Shown: piece by piece, positions 25,049-35,148 of the stretch
How the letters are laid out: the number at the start of each line of letters is the position of its first letter
Numbering within the stretch: position 1 is the stretch's first letter
Source of the DNA: JACPFJ01 sp036504875
GTDB lineage: Bacteria; Desulfobacterota; Desulfuromonadia; Geobacterales; Pseudopelobacteraceae
Length of the DNA stretch: 64,000 bases
Reading direction: 5' to 3'
Assembly: GCA_036504875.1 (NCBI GenBank)
Contig: DASXUK010000029.1
Span: forward strand, 16,101 to 80,100
Notes under the pieces: model-generated
The model's database searches: none
Seen by the model: the letters and a program-made list of their open reading frames with translations, nothing else
What the model was told of the DNA's origin: nothing
Made by a program: the position numbers and the translations under genes

Positions 25049-28000
25049 TCGGAGTATCTTCTTACGGATAATCATAGCTTTGGCCATATTAACGTTAGCC
25101 GCACCAATGGCCATTGCGGCGACCCCCACCGGTATCAACCCGGCAGTTGACATTACATTGCCCAATTACGCCAACAGCCCGAACATCAGGAAGTTCGTCG
25201 ATTCCCTGGCTGGCCTGGGAGTCAACCATAAGAACAACCTGGGACAATACATCCCTCTGGCTGTTCCGGATATAAACAGCTATCCGGGATCGGATTACTA
25301 TGAGATCGGCTTGAAGGACCACCCTGAGCAGATGAACTCGGATCTGCCCCCTACCAAGATCAGGGGCTATTATCAGATCAACACGACTGATCCCAACGTG
25401 GCGGCACCGCATTATCTGGGCCCGCTGATCATCGCCCAGCGCGACCGGGCCGTGCGCTTTAAGTTCTTCAACCAACTGAGTACCGGCCCCCTGGGTAATC
25501 TCTCCCTGCCGGTCGATACCACTGTCATGGGGGCCGGCATGGGCCCCTTGGGCGGCACTGAAATGTACACGCAGAACCGCGCCACCATCCACCTCCACGG
25601 CGGTCTGACCCCCTGGATCAGCGATGGCACGCCCCACCAGTGGGTTACCCCCGCCTTTGATCCCACCTCTTACAAAAAGGGGGTCAGCTTCCAGAACGTG
25701 CCTGACATGGTTAACGGTTCCGGAATCCCCTGCATCGGCGGTGCAACCTGCTTCACGCCGTCGTTGAATGATGGGACCGGGACTTACTACTATCCCAACC
25801 AGCAGAGCGCCCGCCTGATGTTCTACCATGACCATGCCTACGGTATTACCCGGCTGAATGTCTACGCCGGCGAGGCAGCCGGCTACCTCTTGGTAGACCA
25901 GGCCGAGAAAGACCTGATCGAGGGAAATGTATCGGCAGCCAATCCGACCGGCGCCAAGATCTTGCCCGACTTAGGAATACCGGAATACAAGTACGGCATT
26001 CCCCTGATCATTCAGGACAAGACCTTCGTGAACGATGCTACTACCCCCCTACACGCCAACTTCGCGGCAACCGGAGCAATCCCCACTCCCAAGACCGCAG
26101 CCGTAGATCCTCTCTGGTACACCTATGTGCCGGGTAGCATCGGCGGAAGCTTGTGGTTGCCGCATGAGTATCTGCCGAACGAGAACATCTATGATCCGAC
26201 CGGATTCAATGTCATGGGCAGATGGGATTATGCTCCGTGGATGATACCGCCGATGTTGGCATTGAACAATACCCTGCCGAGCCCGACAATCGTCCCGGAA
26301 GCCTTCATGGATACCCCGGTTGTCAACGGCACTGCCTTCCCCTACCTCGAATTGCCGCCGACAGCGGTCCGTTTCCGAATTCTGAATGCCTGCAATGACC
26401 GCATGCTCAACCTGCAGCTGTATAAGGCGGAACCGCTGACTGTCGTTGTTACCACGGGAGGCGCCGGGTACAGTGCTCCTGTTGTTACCTTCTCCGCCCC
26501 CCCGACTGGTGTTACGGCCACCGGAACGGCAACGATGGCCAATGGAATTATTACCGGGATTACGGTCACCAACCCGGGGTCCGGCTACACCTCTGCGCCT
26601 CTTGTAACCATTACGGGTGGCGCCGGCACGGGTGCAACCGCCTATGCTACGGTGGGAACTGAAGTCAGCATGGTTCCTGCGATCCCCAACCCAGCCTATC
26701 CGACCTGGCCGGTGGATGGCAGAGCCGGCGGCGTGCCCGACCCGGTCACTGCCGGCCCGACCATGATCCAGATTGGCAACGAAGCAGGGTTCTTGGCGAA
26801 GGTTGCGGTGATACCGCCGCATCCGGTGGATTTCGACTATAGTCGCCGAAGCGTCACCTTCGGAGGCGTCACAAGTAAAGCACTGTACATGCCGCCGGCA
26901 GTACGCGCGGATATCATCGTCGACTTCTCCTCGTACAAAGACGGTGACACGCTCATTCTTTACAACGACGCACCCGCACCCATGCCGCTGTATGATACGC
27001 GCTACGATTACTTCACCGGCGCCCCGGATCTGACCGCAATCGGCGGCGCGCCCTCAACCACGGCCGGTTTCGGCCCCAACACCCGGACCATCATGCAGAT
27101 TCGCATCAAGGGGACTGCAACAGCACCCTTCAACCTGGCCGCGCTGCAGACCGCCTTGCCGAAGGCCTTTGCAGCTTCCCAGGATGCTCCTCTTGTGCCG
27201 GCTGCCGCTTATAACGCCGCCTACGGCACCAAATATCAGGATATCTATGCCAACAGCGTGGCCGAAACCTTGAATGTGACCGGCACACCTCAGCCGGTTG
27301 TCAAGGTAATGACCGAGCTCCCCGGCCTAGGTTATACCACGCCTCCGACGGTCTCTTTTTATGGCGGCTTTCCTGCCGGTTGTGTCGCTCCTGCCTGCAC
27401 ACCCGCTAGGGCCACGGCCACGCTTAACGGTGTTACCGGCGTTACGCTGGTAACTTCCGGTAGCGGTTGCTCAGCGCCTCCTGCCGTTACCCTTACCCCG
27501 CCGGGCGCTACCGCCACGGCAATCATATCAGGCGGCGTCGTTACCACCGTTGCCATCACAAATCCAGGCTCGAATTACCTTGTGGCTCCCACAGTTACCT
27601 TCAACGGAGGCTGCACCACGCTCCCTACAGCCACAGCCAATGTGACCCTCGGTTCGGTTGGCGCCATCAATCTGACCAATCCAGGCTCGGGTTACATCTC
27701 TGCTCCCCGGATTTATCTGACCGGCGGAGGCGGCACAGGCGCCATGGCGGCTGCCATGCTCAACGGAGCATTGGTGATGAATGGGAAGAACCTGGTTGAG
27801 GGCTTTGACATGGAATTCGGACGAATGAACGCCGTGCTCGGCTCGACCCCCAACCCACTTGCGCCGACTGTCGGCGCCGGTCCGATTATCGGTGCCAATT
27901 TTTATGTTGACCCACCCACCGAGATCTTGAAGACGGGCGAAACCGTCCTGTGGCGCCTGAATCACCTGGGTGTCGACTCGCATGCGATCCATTTTCATCT

Positions 28001-30092
28001 GTTCAATGTGCAGGTGGTCAACCGGGTGGACTGGACCAACACCATCAAGCCCCCCTACGACGATGAGTTGGGCTGGAAGGAGACCATCCGCACCAACCCC
28101 TTCGAAGATATCATCGTGGCAATCCGCCCGGTGGCGATGAATCTCCCCTTTGCACTTCCCGACAGCAATCGGCTGCTGGACGTGACGTCACCGGCCGGTT
28201 CCACAGCCATGTTCCTGCCGGTAGCACCTCCGCCAGGTATTCCAGCGGTGGCCCAGACCACCAATGTAATGACTAACTTCGGCTGGGAATATGTCTGGCA
28301 CTGCCATTTGCTAGGTCATGAAGAAAACGACATGATGCGCCCGATCGTCTTTCTGCCGGGTGCACCCGTAGCAAATGCAGCGCCGACAACGCTGGTTTTC
28401 GGAAACCAAGTGGTGAATACGACCAGTTTGGCAAAAACAGTGACCTTGACTAATAAGGGAGCAGCCGGTACTCAATCGCTGATTATCAAGAGTATCGGTC
28501 TTACCGGAACAAATGCCGCCGACTTTGCCCAGGCTAACAATTGCGGCCCCGGCCTGGCTCCAGGCGCCAGTTGTGCCATCAACGTCACCTTCAGTCCGAG
28601 CCTAATCAATGCGCGAAGCGCTACGCTGGCAATCGCCAGCAATGATCCCGTCAATGCAACTCTGAATGTTCCTTTGGGAGGCACTGGCACTGTGCTTCCG
28701 CTGCCGGCGCCCTGGCAGACCCGCGACATTGGTACCGTTGGCGTGGTCGGTGGTGCCAGCTATCTGAACAATGTCTTTTCAGTATTCGGGGCAGGATTCG
28801 ACATATGGGGCACCACCGATGCCTTCCGTTACGTTTATCAACCAATGACCGGCGACGGTCAGATAGTTGCGCATGTTGCATCAATTCAGAATACTAATAC
28901 AGCGGCCAAAGCCGGTGTCATGATGCGCGAAACCCTGACCAACAATTCAATCTATGCGATGATGGTACTTTCTCCGGCCAAAGCGGCCAACTTCCAGCGG
29001 CGCCTGACCACCGGGGGAACTCATACCGCTACCGCCGGAGCAATGGTAACCGCTCCATACTGGGTCAAGCTGGTACGTAGCGGCAGCACCATCAGCGGCT
29101 TTATATCCGCGGATGGTACTACCTGGATTCAGGTTGGCAGTGACACAATCACTATGGCCAGCACGATTTATGTAGGCTTGCCGGTGACTAGTCACGATTC
29201 TACCAGGCTTTGTACCGCGACCTTTGACGGAATCAATGTAACAACCGGAGGCGCTACTCTTCCCACGGCCAGCATTACCGCTCCCGCCAACGGTGCGGCG
29301 TTTGTTGCACCGGCGAGTATTCCGATAGCAGCCACTGCAACAGCCGGCTCGGGAGCTACAATCAACAAGGTTGAATTTTTCAACGGCACCACACTGCTCG
29401 GGACTGCCACAACCAGCCCCTACAGCTATACCTGGAGCAACGTTGCTGCCGGCAGCTACTCATTAACGTCCAAGACCACCAATTCTCAGGGGTTGACAGC
29501 GACATCCGCTCCTGTGGCAATCACGGTAGGCAGTACCCTCCCGGGTCTTCCAACTCCCTGGGTCTTCCGTGATATTGCCAGCACTGGTGTGCCAGGCAGC
29601 GCCACTTATGCCAATGGCGTTTTTACAGTAAAAGGGGCAGGTTGGGACATCTGGGGAACGGCAGACTCCTTCGGGTATACTTACCAGCCATGGACCGGTA
29701 ACGGCCAGATAGTAGCGCGGGTTGCTTCATTGCAAAATACCGATCCGTCAGCCAAAGGCGGGGTCATGATGCGCGAAACCCTGACCAGCGGTTCCACCTA
29801 TGCCATGATGGGTCTTTCACCCGGCAAGGCGGCCAACTTCCAGCGGCGCCTTACCACCGGGGCGTCCTATGTGCCTACCGCCGGACCAATGGTAACCGCT
29901 CCCTACTGGGTCAAGCTGGTGCGTAGCGGCAACATCTTCAGCGGCTATATATCGCCGGATGGAGTGACCTGGACTTTGGTGGGAAGTGACACAATCCCGA
30001 TGGCCAACACGATCTACGTTGGTCTTCCGGTGACCAGTCACAATGCTGCGGTACTCTGCACGGCCACGTTTGATGGAGTGGTTGTGCAATAA
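25041..30092 (+). CDS. Giant secreted multicopper oxidase with repeat insertions and duplicated C-terminal domains
   Basis: 1683-residue protein with a signal peptide. All four copper motifs are present: HLHGG (about 184), HDHAYG (about 263), HAIHFHLF (about 980) and WHCHLLGHEENDMM (about 1087), so both the type 1 and trinuclear sites look intact. The cupredoxin core is interrupted at about 467-545 and 752-905 by Gly/Thr-rich units ending NPGSGYTSAP or similar. After the core come an ASH-like domain (about 1112-1215), a DUF1349/lectin-like domain (about 1218-1400), an Ig-like domain (about 1410-1495), and a second copy of the DUF1349-like domain (about 1500-1683). Architecture recalls OmpB-type Geobacter oxidases and MofA-type manganese oxidases; metal oxidation is inferred. 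Confidence 0.9.
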   Translation: MNNRSIFLRIIIALAILTLAAPMAIAATPTGINPAVDITLPNYANSPNIRKFVDSLAGLGVNHKNNLGQYIPLAVPDINSYPGSDYYEIGLKDHPEQMNSDLPPTKIRGYYQINTTDPNVAAPHYLGPLIIAQRDRAVRFKFFNQLSTGPLGNLSLPVDTTVMGAGMGPLGGTEMYTQNRATIHLHGGLTPWISDGTPHQWVTPAFDPTSYKKGVSFQNVPDMVNGSGIPCIGGATCFTPSLNDGTGTYYYPNQQSARLMFYHDHAYGITRLNVYAGEAAGYLLVDQAEKDLIEGNVSAANPTGAKILPDLGIPEYKYGIPLIIQDKTFVNDATTPLHANFAATGAIPTPKTAAVDPLWYTYVPGSIGGSLWLPHEYLPNENIYDPTGFNVMGRWDYAPWMIPPMLALNNTLPSPTIVPEAFMDTPVVNGTAFPYLELPPTAVRFRILNACNDRMLNLQLYKAEPLTVVVTTGGAGYSAPVVTFSAPPTGVTATGTATMANGIITGITVTNPGSGYTSAPLVTITGGAGTGATAYATVGTEVSMVPAIPNPAYPTWPVDGRAGGVPDPVTAGPTMIQIGNEAGFLAKVAVIPPHPVDFDYSRRSVTFGGVTSKALYMPPAVRADIIVDFSSYKDGDTLILYNDAPAPMPLYDTRYDYFTGAPDLTAIGGAPSTTAGFGPNTRTIMQIRIKGTATAPFNLAALQTALPKAFAASQDAPLVPAAAYNAAYGTKYQDIYANSVAETLNVTGTPQPVVKVMTELPGLGYTTPPTVSFYGGFPAGCVAPACTPARATATLNGVTGVTLVTSGSGCSAPPAVTLTPPGATATAIISGGVVTTVAITNPGSNYLVAPTVTFNGGCTTLPTATANVTLGSVGAINLTNPGSGYISAPRIYLTGGGGTGAMAAAMLNGALVMNGKNLVEGFDMEFGRMNAVLGSTPNPLAPTVGAGPIIGANFYVDPPTEILKTGETVLWRLNHLGVDSHAIHFHLFNVQVVNRVDWTNTIKPPYDDELGWKETIRTNPFEDIIVAIRPVAMNLPFALPDSNRLLDVTSPAGSTAMFLPVAPPPGIPAVAQTTNVMTNFGWEYVWHCHLLGHEENDMMRPIVFLPGAPVANAAPTTLVFGNQVVNTTSLAKTVTLTNKGAAGTQSLIIKSIGLTGTNAADFAQANNCGPGLAPGASCAINVTFSPSLINARSATLAIASNDPVNATLNVPLGGTGTVLPLPAPWQTRDIGTVGVVGGASYLNNVFSVFGAGFDIWGTTDAFRYVYQPMTGDGQIVAHVASIQNTNTAAKAGVMMRETLTNNSIYAMMVLSPAKAANFQRRLTTGGTHTATAGAMVTAPYWVKLVRSGSTISGFISADGTTWIQVGSDTITMASTIYVGLPVTSHDSTRLCTATFDGINVTTGGATLPTASITAPANGAAFVAPASIPIAATATAGSGATINKVEFFNGTTLLGTATTSPYSYTWSNVAAGSYSLTSKTTNSQGLTATSAPVAITVGSTLPGLPTPWVFRDIASTGVPGSATYANGVFTVKGAGWDIWGTADSFGYTYQPWTGNGQIVARVASLQNTDPSAKGGVMMRETLTSGSTYAMMGLSPGKAANFQRRLTTGASYVPTAGPMVTAPYWVKLVRSGNIFSGYISPDGVTWTLVGSDTIPMANTIYVGLPVTSHNAAVLCTATFDGVVVQ

Positions 30093-30120
30093 TTCCCAAT
30101 AATTCTGATGATTAATTTTA

Positions 30121-30155
30121 ATCTGAGTACCCTCAGCGGGTACTCAGATTTTTTT
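30121..30155 (+). terminator. Rho-independent terminator after the multicopper oxidase gene
   Basis: ATCTGAGTACCC-TCAGC-GGGTACTCAGAT is a perfect 12-bp stem with a 5-nt loop, followed by a run of T. Confidence 0.93.
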
Positions 30156-30253
30156 GGATATTAGGGGGATGGGAGTGGGATAAAATAAAAGGAGCAGAAC
30201 CTTGGAAGTTAACCTTGATCCTACTGAAAAAGGAGGTAACCTTCAGGGGTTTT

Positions 30254-30394
30254 CTACTCCGTCTCCTGGCGTTTCAAATACGCCTTCTGTGCTCGTCGTC
30301 TGCGTCGCCCTCCCAGAAAGCACTCCTCGATTATGATCGCTATAAAACAAACAGCAAACAGCCCTAAAACTATCCCCAAAATAATTTCGCGCAC
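30254..30394 (-). CDS. Possible 46-residue single-span membrane protein
   Basis: Short frame with GTG start 30394 and TAG 30254-30256. It starts VREIILGIVLGLFAVCFIAI, giving one membrane helix, followed by EECFLGG and a block of five Arg, then a Lys/Gln/Glu tail. That is the layout of a small bitopic membrane protein with a positive-inside tail. A GGGGGG stretch sits 9 nt before the start. It lies alone between the oxidase terminator and the next plus-strand gene. No family recognised; conservation would decide. Confidence 0.5.
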   Translation of the reverse strand: MREIILGIVLGLFAVCFIAIIIEECFLGGRRRRRAQKAYLKRQETE

Positions 30395-30541
30395 CTGCTT
30401 AATCCCCCCTTTAACCTAATTCAGCTTTTATCCAGCATCACTGTAAGCTTTGCCGGAACAGGCTTGCAATAGATTTTTTTAAAAGCATACACTGGACTTT
30501 TTATAGAGCCCGGATTATTTTCAGCGAAGAGGAAACCAGAA

Positions 30542-32137
30542 ATGTGTTCATATATTTTCAAAGGCGCAACAGTCGTCGATGGCTCCGGTGCACCACCATA
30601 TAGCGCCGATGTGGCTATAAAAGGCGATCGGATTGTAGAATTGGCCCTCTGTGTTGGCAGTGGGTCAGGCACTGTAATCAATGCCAGTGGGCTGGTCCTG
30701 GCGCCAGGTTTCATTGATATCCACAGCCATAGCGACATGACGCTGTTCAAGTATCCGCTGTGTGAGAGCAAGATCTTTCAGGGGGTGACTACCGAGGTGA
30801 CCGGCAATTGCGGGTTAAGCCTTTTTCCAATGCAGGCTGGGCGCGAACAGGATCTGATCGATTTTCTAGGCCTACATGACTTCAGTCTGCCTGAGGAAGG
30901 TTTGGTCTGGAACGATTTGGCCCAGCATGCCGCTTATATCGAACATCATGGTGCCGGAATTAATCTAGCACCGCTGGTTGGTCATTGCGTTCTTCGGATT
31001 GCTGCCATGGGAATGGATGACCGGCGGCCGACAGCCGCTGAAATGGAACGCATGCAGGAGCTGCTGGAACTGGCCCTAAAACAAGGCGCCTGGGGCATGT
31101 CGACCGGCTTGATCTATCCGCCTGGCAGCTATGCCGCTACTGAGGAGCTGGTCGGGCTGGCAAAAACACTGGCTTCTTTTGATGCCCTTTACACTAGCCA
31201 CATCCGCAGTGAAACCGAACGACTATTCGAGGCCATTGAAGAAGCAATTGCCATCGGCCGGGAGAGTGGTGCCCGGATCCAGATTTCGCACCTGAAGGCG
31301 ATGGGGAAGGGTAACCGCGGCCGCGCTGCAGAGGCGCTGAACAGGCTGGCACAGGCGCGTTTGAGCGGGGTGGATGTGGCTGCCGACCAGTATCCCTATG
31401 AGGCATCGGCTACTACTTTGACGGCGGTGGTGCCGCAATGGGCGCACGAGGGGGGCGCGGCAGCCATGCTGCAACGCTTGCGTGACCCGGCGCTGCAGGA
31501 ACGGATTAAAGATGATATCGGTCGGGAAATGGCTGCCCGTGAAGGGGCCGCAGGGATTATGATTTCTAACTGCGGCTCGGCAAAAAATCATCATCTTTCA
31601 GGTAAGACTATTGCCGCTATTTCTGTAGCTTGGGAATGCCCGGTGGAGGAGGTGGTTATCCGGTTGATCGATCAGGAACAGGGGGCGGTTGGGGCAATCT
31701 TCTTTTCAATGGCAGTGGAGGATGTGGCCACCATCCTGGCTGATCCGCAGGTGGCGGTCGGTTCCGACGGCCATGGCCTGAATGCCGCTCAAGCGGCTGG
31801 TGAGACAACCCATCCTCGTTCTTATGGAAGCTTTGCCCGCGTACTGGGACGCTCGGTCCGCGAAGACAACCTGCTCTCGTTGCCGATTGCGGTTCATAAG
31901 ATGACCGGGCTGCCGGCCGCTCGCCTGGGATTTAGCGACCGCGGTCTGATTCGGCCCGGTTTTGCTGCCGATCTGGTGCTGTTTGACCCGGCCACCATTC
32001 ACGATTGCTCCGAATATGCCGATCCCCATCACTACGCCGGCGGGGTGATCCATGTCTTTATCAATGGTCAGCCGGTTTTAAGAGATGGGGAGCATACAGG
32101 TATCAAGTCCGGAAAAGTCTTGAAAAGGGGAAATTAG
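30542..32137 (+). CDS. N-acyl-D-amino-acid deacylase family amidohydrolase
   Basis: 531-residue metal-dependent amidohydrolase. Metal ligands are visible as FIDIHSHSDM near residue 60, a Cys in TEVTGNCGLS, later HIRSE and ISHLKAMG, and the Asp in VGSDGHGLN. N- and C-terminal segments form the small beta domain (VVDGSGAPPYSADVAI at the start). The family removes acyl groups from D-amino acids, or acts on related amides. The ATG of a membrane transporter directly follows its stop, suggesting uptake and hydrolysis of one substrate. Confidence 0.9.
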   Translation: MCSYIFKGATVVDGSGAPPYSADVAIKGDRIVELALCVGSGSGTVINASGLVLAPGFIDIHSHSDMTLFKYPLCESKIFQGVTTEVTGNCGLSLFPMQAGREQDLIDFLGLHDFSLPEEGLVWNDLAQHAAYIEHHGAGINLAPLVGHCVLRIAAMGMDDRRPTAAEMERMQELLELALKQGAWGMSTGLIYPPGSYAATEELVGLAKTLASFDALYTSHIRSETERLFEAIEEAIAIGRESGARIQISHLKAMGKGNRGRAAEALNRLAQARLSGVDVAADQYPYEASATTLTAVVPQWAHEGGAAAMLQRLRDPALQERIKDDIGREMAAREGAAGIMISNCGSAKNHHLSGKTIAAISVAWECPVEEVVIRLIDQEQGAVGAIFFSMAVEDVATILADPQVAVGSDGHGLNAAQAAGETTHPRSYGSFARVLGRSVREDNLLSLPIAVHKMTGLPAARLGFSDRGLIRPGFAADLVLFDPATIHDCSEYADPHHYAGGVIHVFINGQPVLRDGEHTGIKSGKVLKRGN

Positions 32138-33436
32138 ATGAATCCAGAAATCTGGTGGGGTTTGCTGGGGCTGGCCCCGCTTCTGATTTACATAATCCTG
32201 GTATTCCGCGACGTCGATATCCTGGCAGCCACTGCGATTTGCGTGGTGGTCGGGGCTGTGCTTTCCGGCCAGACCCTGCTCTCGTTCGGGACCGCCCTGG
32301 CCGCCAGTATGGGCTCTTTCCTGGCGCTGGTGGGATTGATCATCATGCTGGGACGCGGGCTGGGGGAGGTTCTTAACGCCACCCGGGTCTCTCATACCAT
32401 CGTGCATCGCATTATTCATACCATCGGTGTTGATACCGAAAAAAAGGCCATGCTTGGTATTATGTCGGCCTGTCTGATTATGGTCGGGCTGCTGGGAACT
32501 ATGGCCGGCGGGAATGCCATCATTGCGCCGATAGTGGTGCCGATAGCCGCCGCGGTCGGTCTGTCACGCAGCACTGTGGCGGTCATCTTCCAGGCGGTCG
32601 GTGAAGAGGCTCTGATACTGGGGCCGTTCACCCCGCCGGTTATCACCCTGCTCGGACTGACCGGGATCGGCTATGGTCAAATGCTGTTGTTTGTCTCCGG
32701 TCCGGTGGCTCTGATCACCTTTGCTGCCACCTGGATCATGATTCAACGTATCCAGGCCAGAACCAGGGATTTGCTTCCTTATGAGCAGCCGGACGAACTG
32801 GAACGTTTTGAGCCTACTCCGCAAAGTCATCGCGCGACGTTGGTATTTGCCGGTTGTTTTCTGGCTGCAGTGGTCTACGGCATCATTGTCAAGGCGCCGA
32901 CCTCGTTTGTGGTGGTTATCATGTTGGGTCTGTCGCTGGTAACCGGTTTAGCGGGGGGCCTGAAGTTAGATCGGATATTGCAGCTGGTGGTCCATGGCAT
33001 GGCGGGCAATGTCAGTCTGTTTTTATTATTTCTTCTGTTGGACCCGTTCATTTTCTTTGTGGAAAAGGCGGGCGGTTTTGCCGCTTTGGGCACTCTGCTG
33101 AAACCGATCGTGGCCATTGGTGAAAAACCTGCCATTGTCATAGCTGGCGGATTTCTAGGGGCTTTCGGCATCAGCGGCGCAACAGTGGCGACAATGAAAC
33201 TGCTCAATGAAATGTTCCACCCGCTACTCGGTAAATTTGGCGTTTCAATGCTGGCCTGGTCGCTGGCTTTGGTGGTGGCAACCCGGGTCAATAACTTTGT
33301 TTTCCCAGGTGCCAATATGGTCAGCTCACTAGGTTTTGCCGAGTCCGAGGATATGAAATCAATGCTCAGAAATGGATGGGTGGTGGCTGGCTGTCAACTT
33401 GTCTTCCTGATCCTGTTCAGCCTGTACATCGCTTGA
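32138..33436 (+). CDS. Ion-transporter-superfamily permease linked to the deacylase
   Basis: 432-residue membrane protein with about 10-12 hydrophobic segments. The two-fold pattern of GTMAGGNAIIAPIVVPIA and later GGFLGAFGISGATVATMKLLNEMFHP (broken by a loop) suits the GntP/CitM/Na+-antiporter-like ion transporter superfamily. It starts immediately after the deacylase stop with no gap, so the two are co-translated. Substrate is probably an organic anion such as an N-acyl or D-amino acid (inference from the neighbour). Exact family not certain. Confidence 0.75.
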   Translation: MNPEIWWGLLGLAPLLIYIILVFRDVDILAATAICVVVGAVLSGQTLLSFGTALAASMGSFLALVGLIIMLGRGLGEVLNATRVSHTIVHRIIHTIGVDTEKKAMLGIMSACLIMVGLLGTMAGGNAIIAPIVVPIAAAVGLSRSTVAVIFQAVGEEALILGPFTPPVITLLGLTGIGYGQMLLFVSGPVALITFAATWIMIQRIQARTRDLLPYEQPDELERFEPTPQSHRATLVFAGCFLAAVVYGIIVKAPTSFVVVIMLGLSLVTGLAGGLKLDRILQLVVHGMAGNVSLFLLFLLLDPFIFFVEKAGGFAALGTLLKPIVAIGEKPAIVIAGGFLGAFGISGATVATMKLLNEMFHPLLGKFGVSMLAWSLALVVATRVNNFVFPGANMVSSLGFAESEDMKSMLRNGWVVAGCQLVFLILFSLYIA

Positions 33437-33473
33437 CCGAATGGGAACATCACTCTTTGCCAATACCCGGAGG

Positions 33474-34817
33474 TCAGGCGGTCTGCTTGTGGCGCTTTTT
33501 CTCGAGGTACATCTTGGCATCGGCCTCTTTTATCAGCTGATCCAGTTTTTGACCTGAACCGGGGTAGACTGCCGAGCCAATGCTGGCGTTTATCTTGAGC
33601 TGATGGCCTTCATGATTAATGGGCTGAATGATGAATGTCCGCAATCTTTCGATCAGTTCCTCTAATCCGGCACCGGCCCCTGTATCGGGAAGTAATACTA
33701 CGAACTCATCTCCTCCGATCCGGGCCACGAAATCGGATTCCCGCAAGGCCTTTCTCGCGCAATGGGCCACATTTACCAGAACGGCGTCCCCCGCTTTATG
33801 GCCGTACTCATCGTTGATGTCCTTGAAATAATCCAGGTCGAGATGCAAAATGGTAAACTCACTTTGGTTTCGTTTGGCAAAAGCTATCTGGGAATCTGCC
33901 ATGGCCTCAAGATAGCGACGGTTGGGGAGGCTGGTAAGCGGATCATGCAAAGCCAGTGATTTGATCGTAATGTGCGCCTTAAAGATCAACCAGACTGATA
34001 ATCCGCAACCGATCGCCAGGATGATGCCCACCATGTGGCGCATCTTGCGGCGCGCAGCGGCATCCATGAGGTCATTGGCAGGCTGTCCGGCCAACTGCCA
34101 GACGCCTCCCGGCACGCTTACATCCATTACTATGGCCCGGGGATCATTGAAAACGTCCTGCTCGCCCCAAAGCATGTCCCCTCTCGCCCCGTTGATATTC
34201 TTGCCTCGCAAGGCAAAGGTAAAATCCTGGCTGTTTAATCCGGCCGCTGAATAAAGCGGTATAGGATCAATTGCAATCGAGGCCATGCCCCAGTAGTAGT
34301 AGCGGCCGTTTTTGTCGAGCGGGAAAATCGGAATACGATTCACCAGCCCTTGGCCCCCTTGAGCAAACTTTAAACCGGCCAAGACCGATTGTTTCTCTTT
34401 CATTGCCCTTAGTACGGCATCCCGCTGGCTCGGATCCTTTAGATAATCAAGGCCCAAAATTTTTTCGTTATCATTGAGTGGATAAACATAGCGCACAACA
34501 TTGCCGGGGGCCAGGGCAACATGATGAATGCTGGCATGAAGGCTTACCAGGGTGGCGGCCATGCGATTGAATTGCCCGGGACTGAATTCAGGGGTGGCGC
34601 TGACAAACGAGCTGAGGCCCAGTCCAAGATACATGGTGCGATTGATTTCCGTCTCGAGTTTGGCCCGCACAAGTCCGACCGCAGTATAGTTGCGGGCTTT
34701 CATGGTTTGATAGTCGCGGTCGTATTCCAGCCAGACCAGGTATTCAACAATAATCAGAAAGATGAGCAATGTAAGAATGCCGGCAATGACTGGAAGATAA
34801 GAAATTTTTTTGGTCAA
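33474..34817 (-). CDS. Membrane diguanylate cyclase with CHASE-type sensor
   Basis: 447-residue protein with one N-terminal membrane helix, a periplasmic domain at about residues 35-255 resembling CHASE (ETEINRTMYLGLGLSSFV near its start), a second helix at about 262-280, and a C-terminal GGDEF domain with the intact motif RIGGDEFVVLLPD. It should synthesise c-di-GMP in response to an external small molecule. Convergent with the permease gene and otherwise standing alone. Confidence 0.9.
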   Translation of the reverse strand: MTKKISYLPVIAGILTLLIFLIIVEYLVWLEYDRDYQTMKARNYTAVGLVRAKLETEINRTMYLGLGLSSFVSATPEFSPGQFNRMAATLVSLHASIHHVALAPGNVVRYVYPLNDNEKILGLDYLKDPSQRDAVLRAMKEKQSVLAGLKFAQGGQGLVNRIPIFPLDKNGRYYYWGMASIAIDPIPLYSAAGLNSQDFTFALRGKNINGARGDMLWGEQDVFNDPRAIVMDVSVPGGVWQLAGQPANDLMDAAARRKMRHMVGIILAIGCGLSVWLIFKAHITIKSLALHDPLTSLPNRRYLEAMADSQIAFAKRNQSEFTILHLDLDYFKDINDEYGHKAGDAVLVNVAHCARKALRESDFVARIGGDEFVVLLPDTGAGAGLEELIERLRTFIIQPINHEGHQLKINASIGSAVYPGSGQKLDQLIKEADAKMYLEKKRHKQTA

Positions 34818-35148
34818 GAAGGTTGCCTTTCTATGGTTTTTTTTCTTAATTAATATAGATTTTAAATAAAAGAAGCAAGCATGCGTTGCTCAGGCTAGCC
34901 ACTACAGTTCAAGGTTACCATCTAAACCGGCCAAAACCAGTTGCAATAGGGAGCTCATGCGGATCGGGTTGATGAAATGCGGTCTGTCTGGTTTTAGCTT
35001 GTTTGGGAATAGTAGTCGGAGAATGTTGCAGTATTATTCATCAAGGATCATCTGGAAGGAATTGTCCCAACTAGAAAAAACTCTTGAAGCAAAGAAGATC
35101 AGGTTCAGTGATGCTGGTGCTATTGCGGAGATTTCTTTTGCCTAAAGG
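34818..35148. other. Intergenic region, no supported gene
   Basis: A 62-codon open frame at 34957-35145 (plus) reads plausibly (RIIWKELSQLEKTLEAKK) and has GGGAG 3 nt before its ATG, but it has no recognisable family. It may be a fragment. Confidence 0.3.

Noticed and set aside
26049..26822. 257-codon minus-strand frame inside the multicopper oxidase gene
   Set aside because: Antisense of repetitive Gly/Thr/Pro codons; rich in Arg/Gly without domain pattern.
34957..35145. 62-codon frame in the spacer before galE
   Set aside because: Plausible residue mix but no recognisable family and short; left as part of a spacer note.
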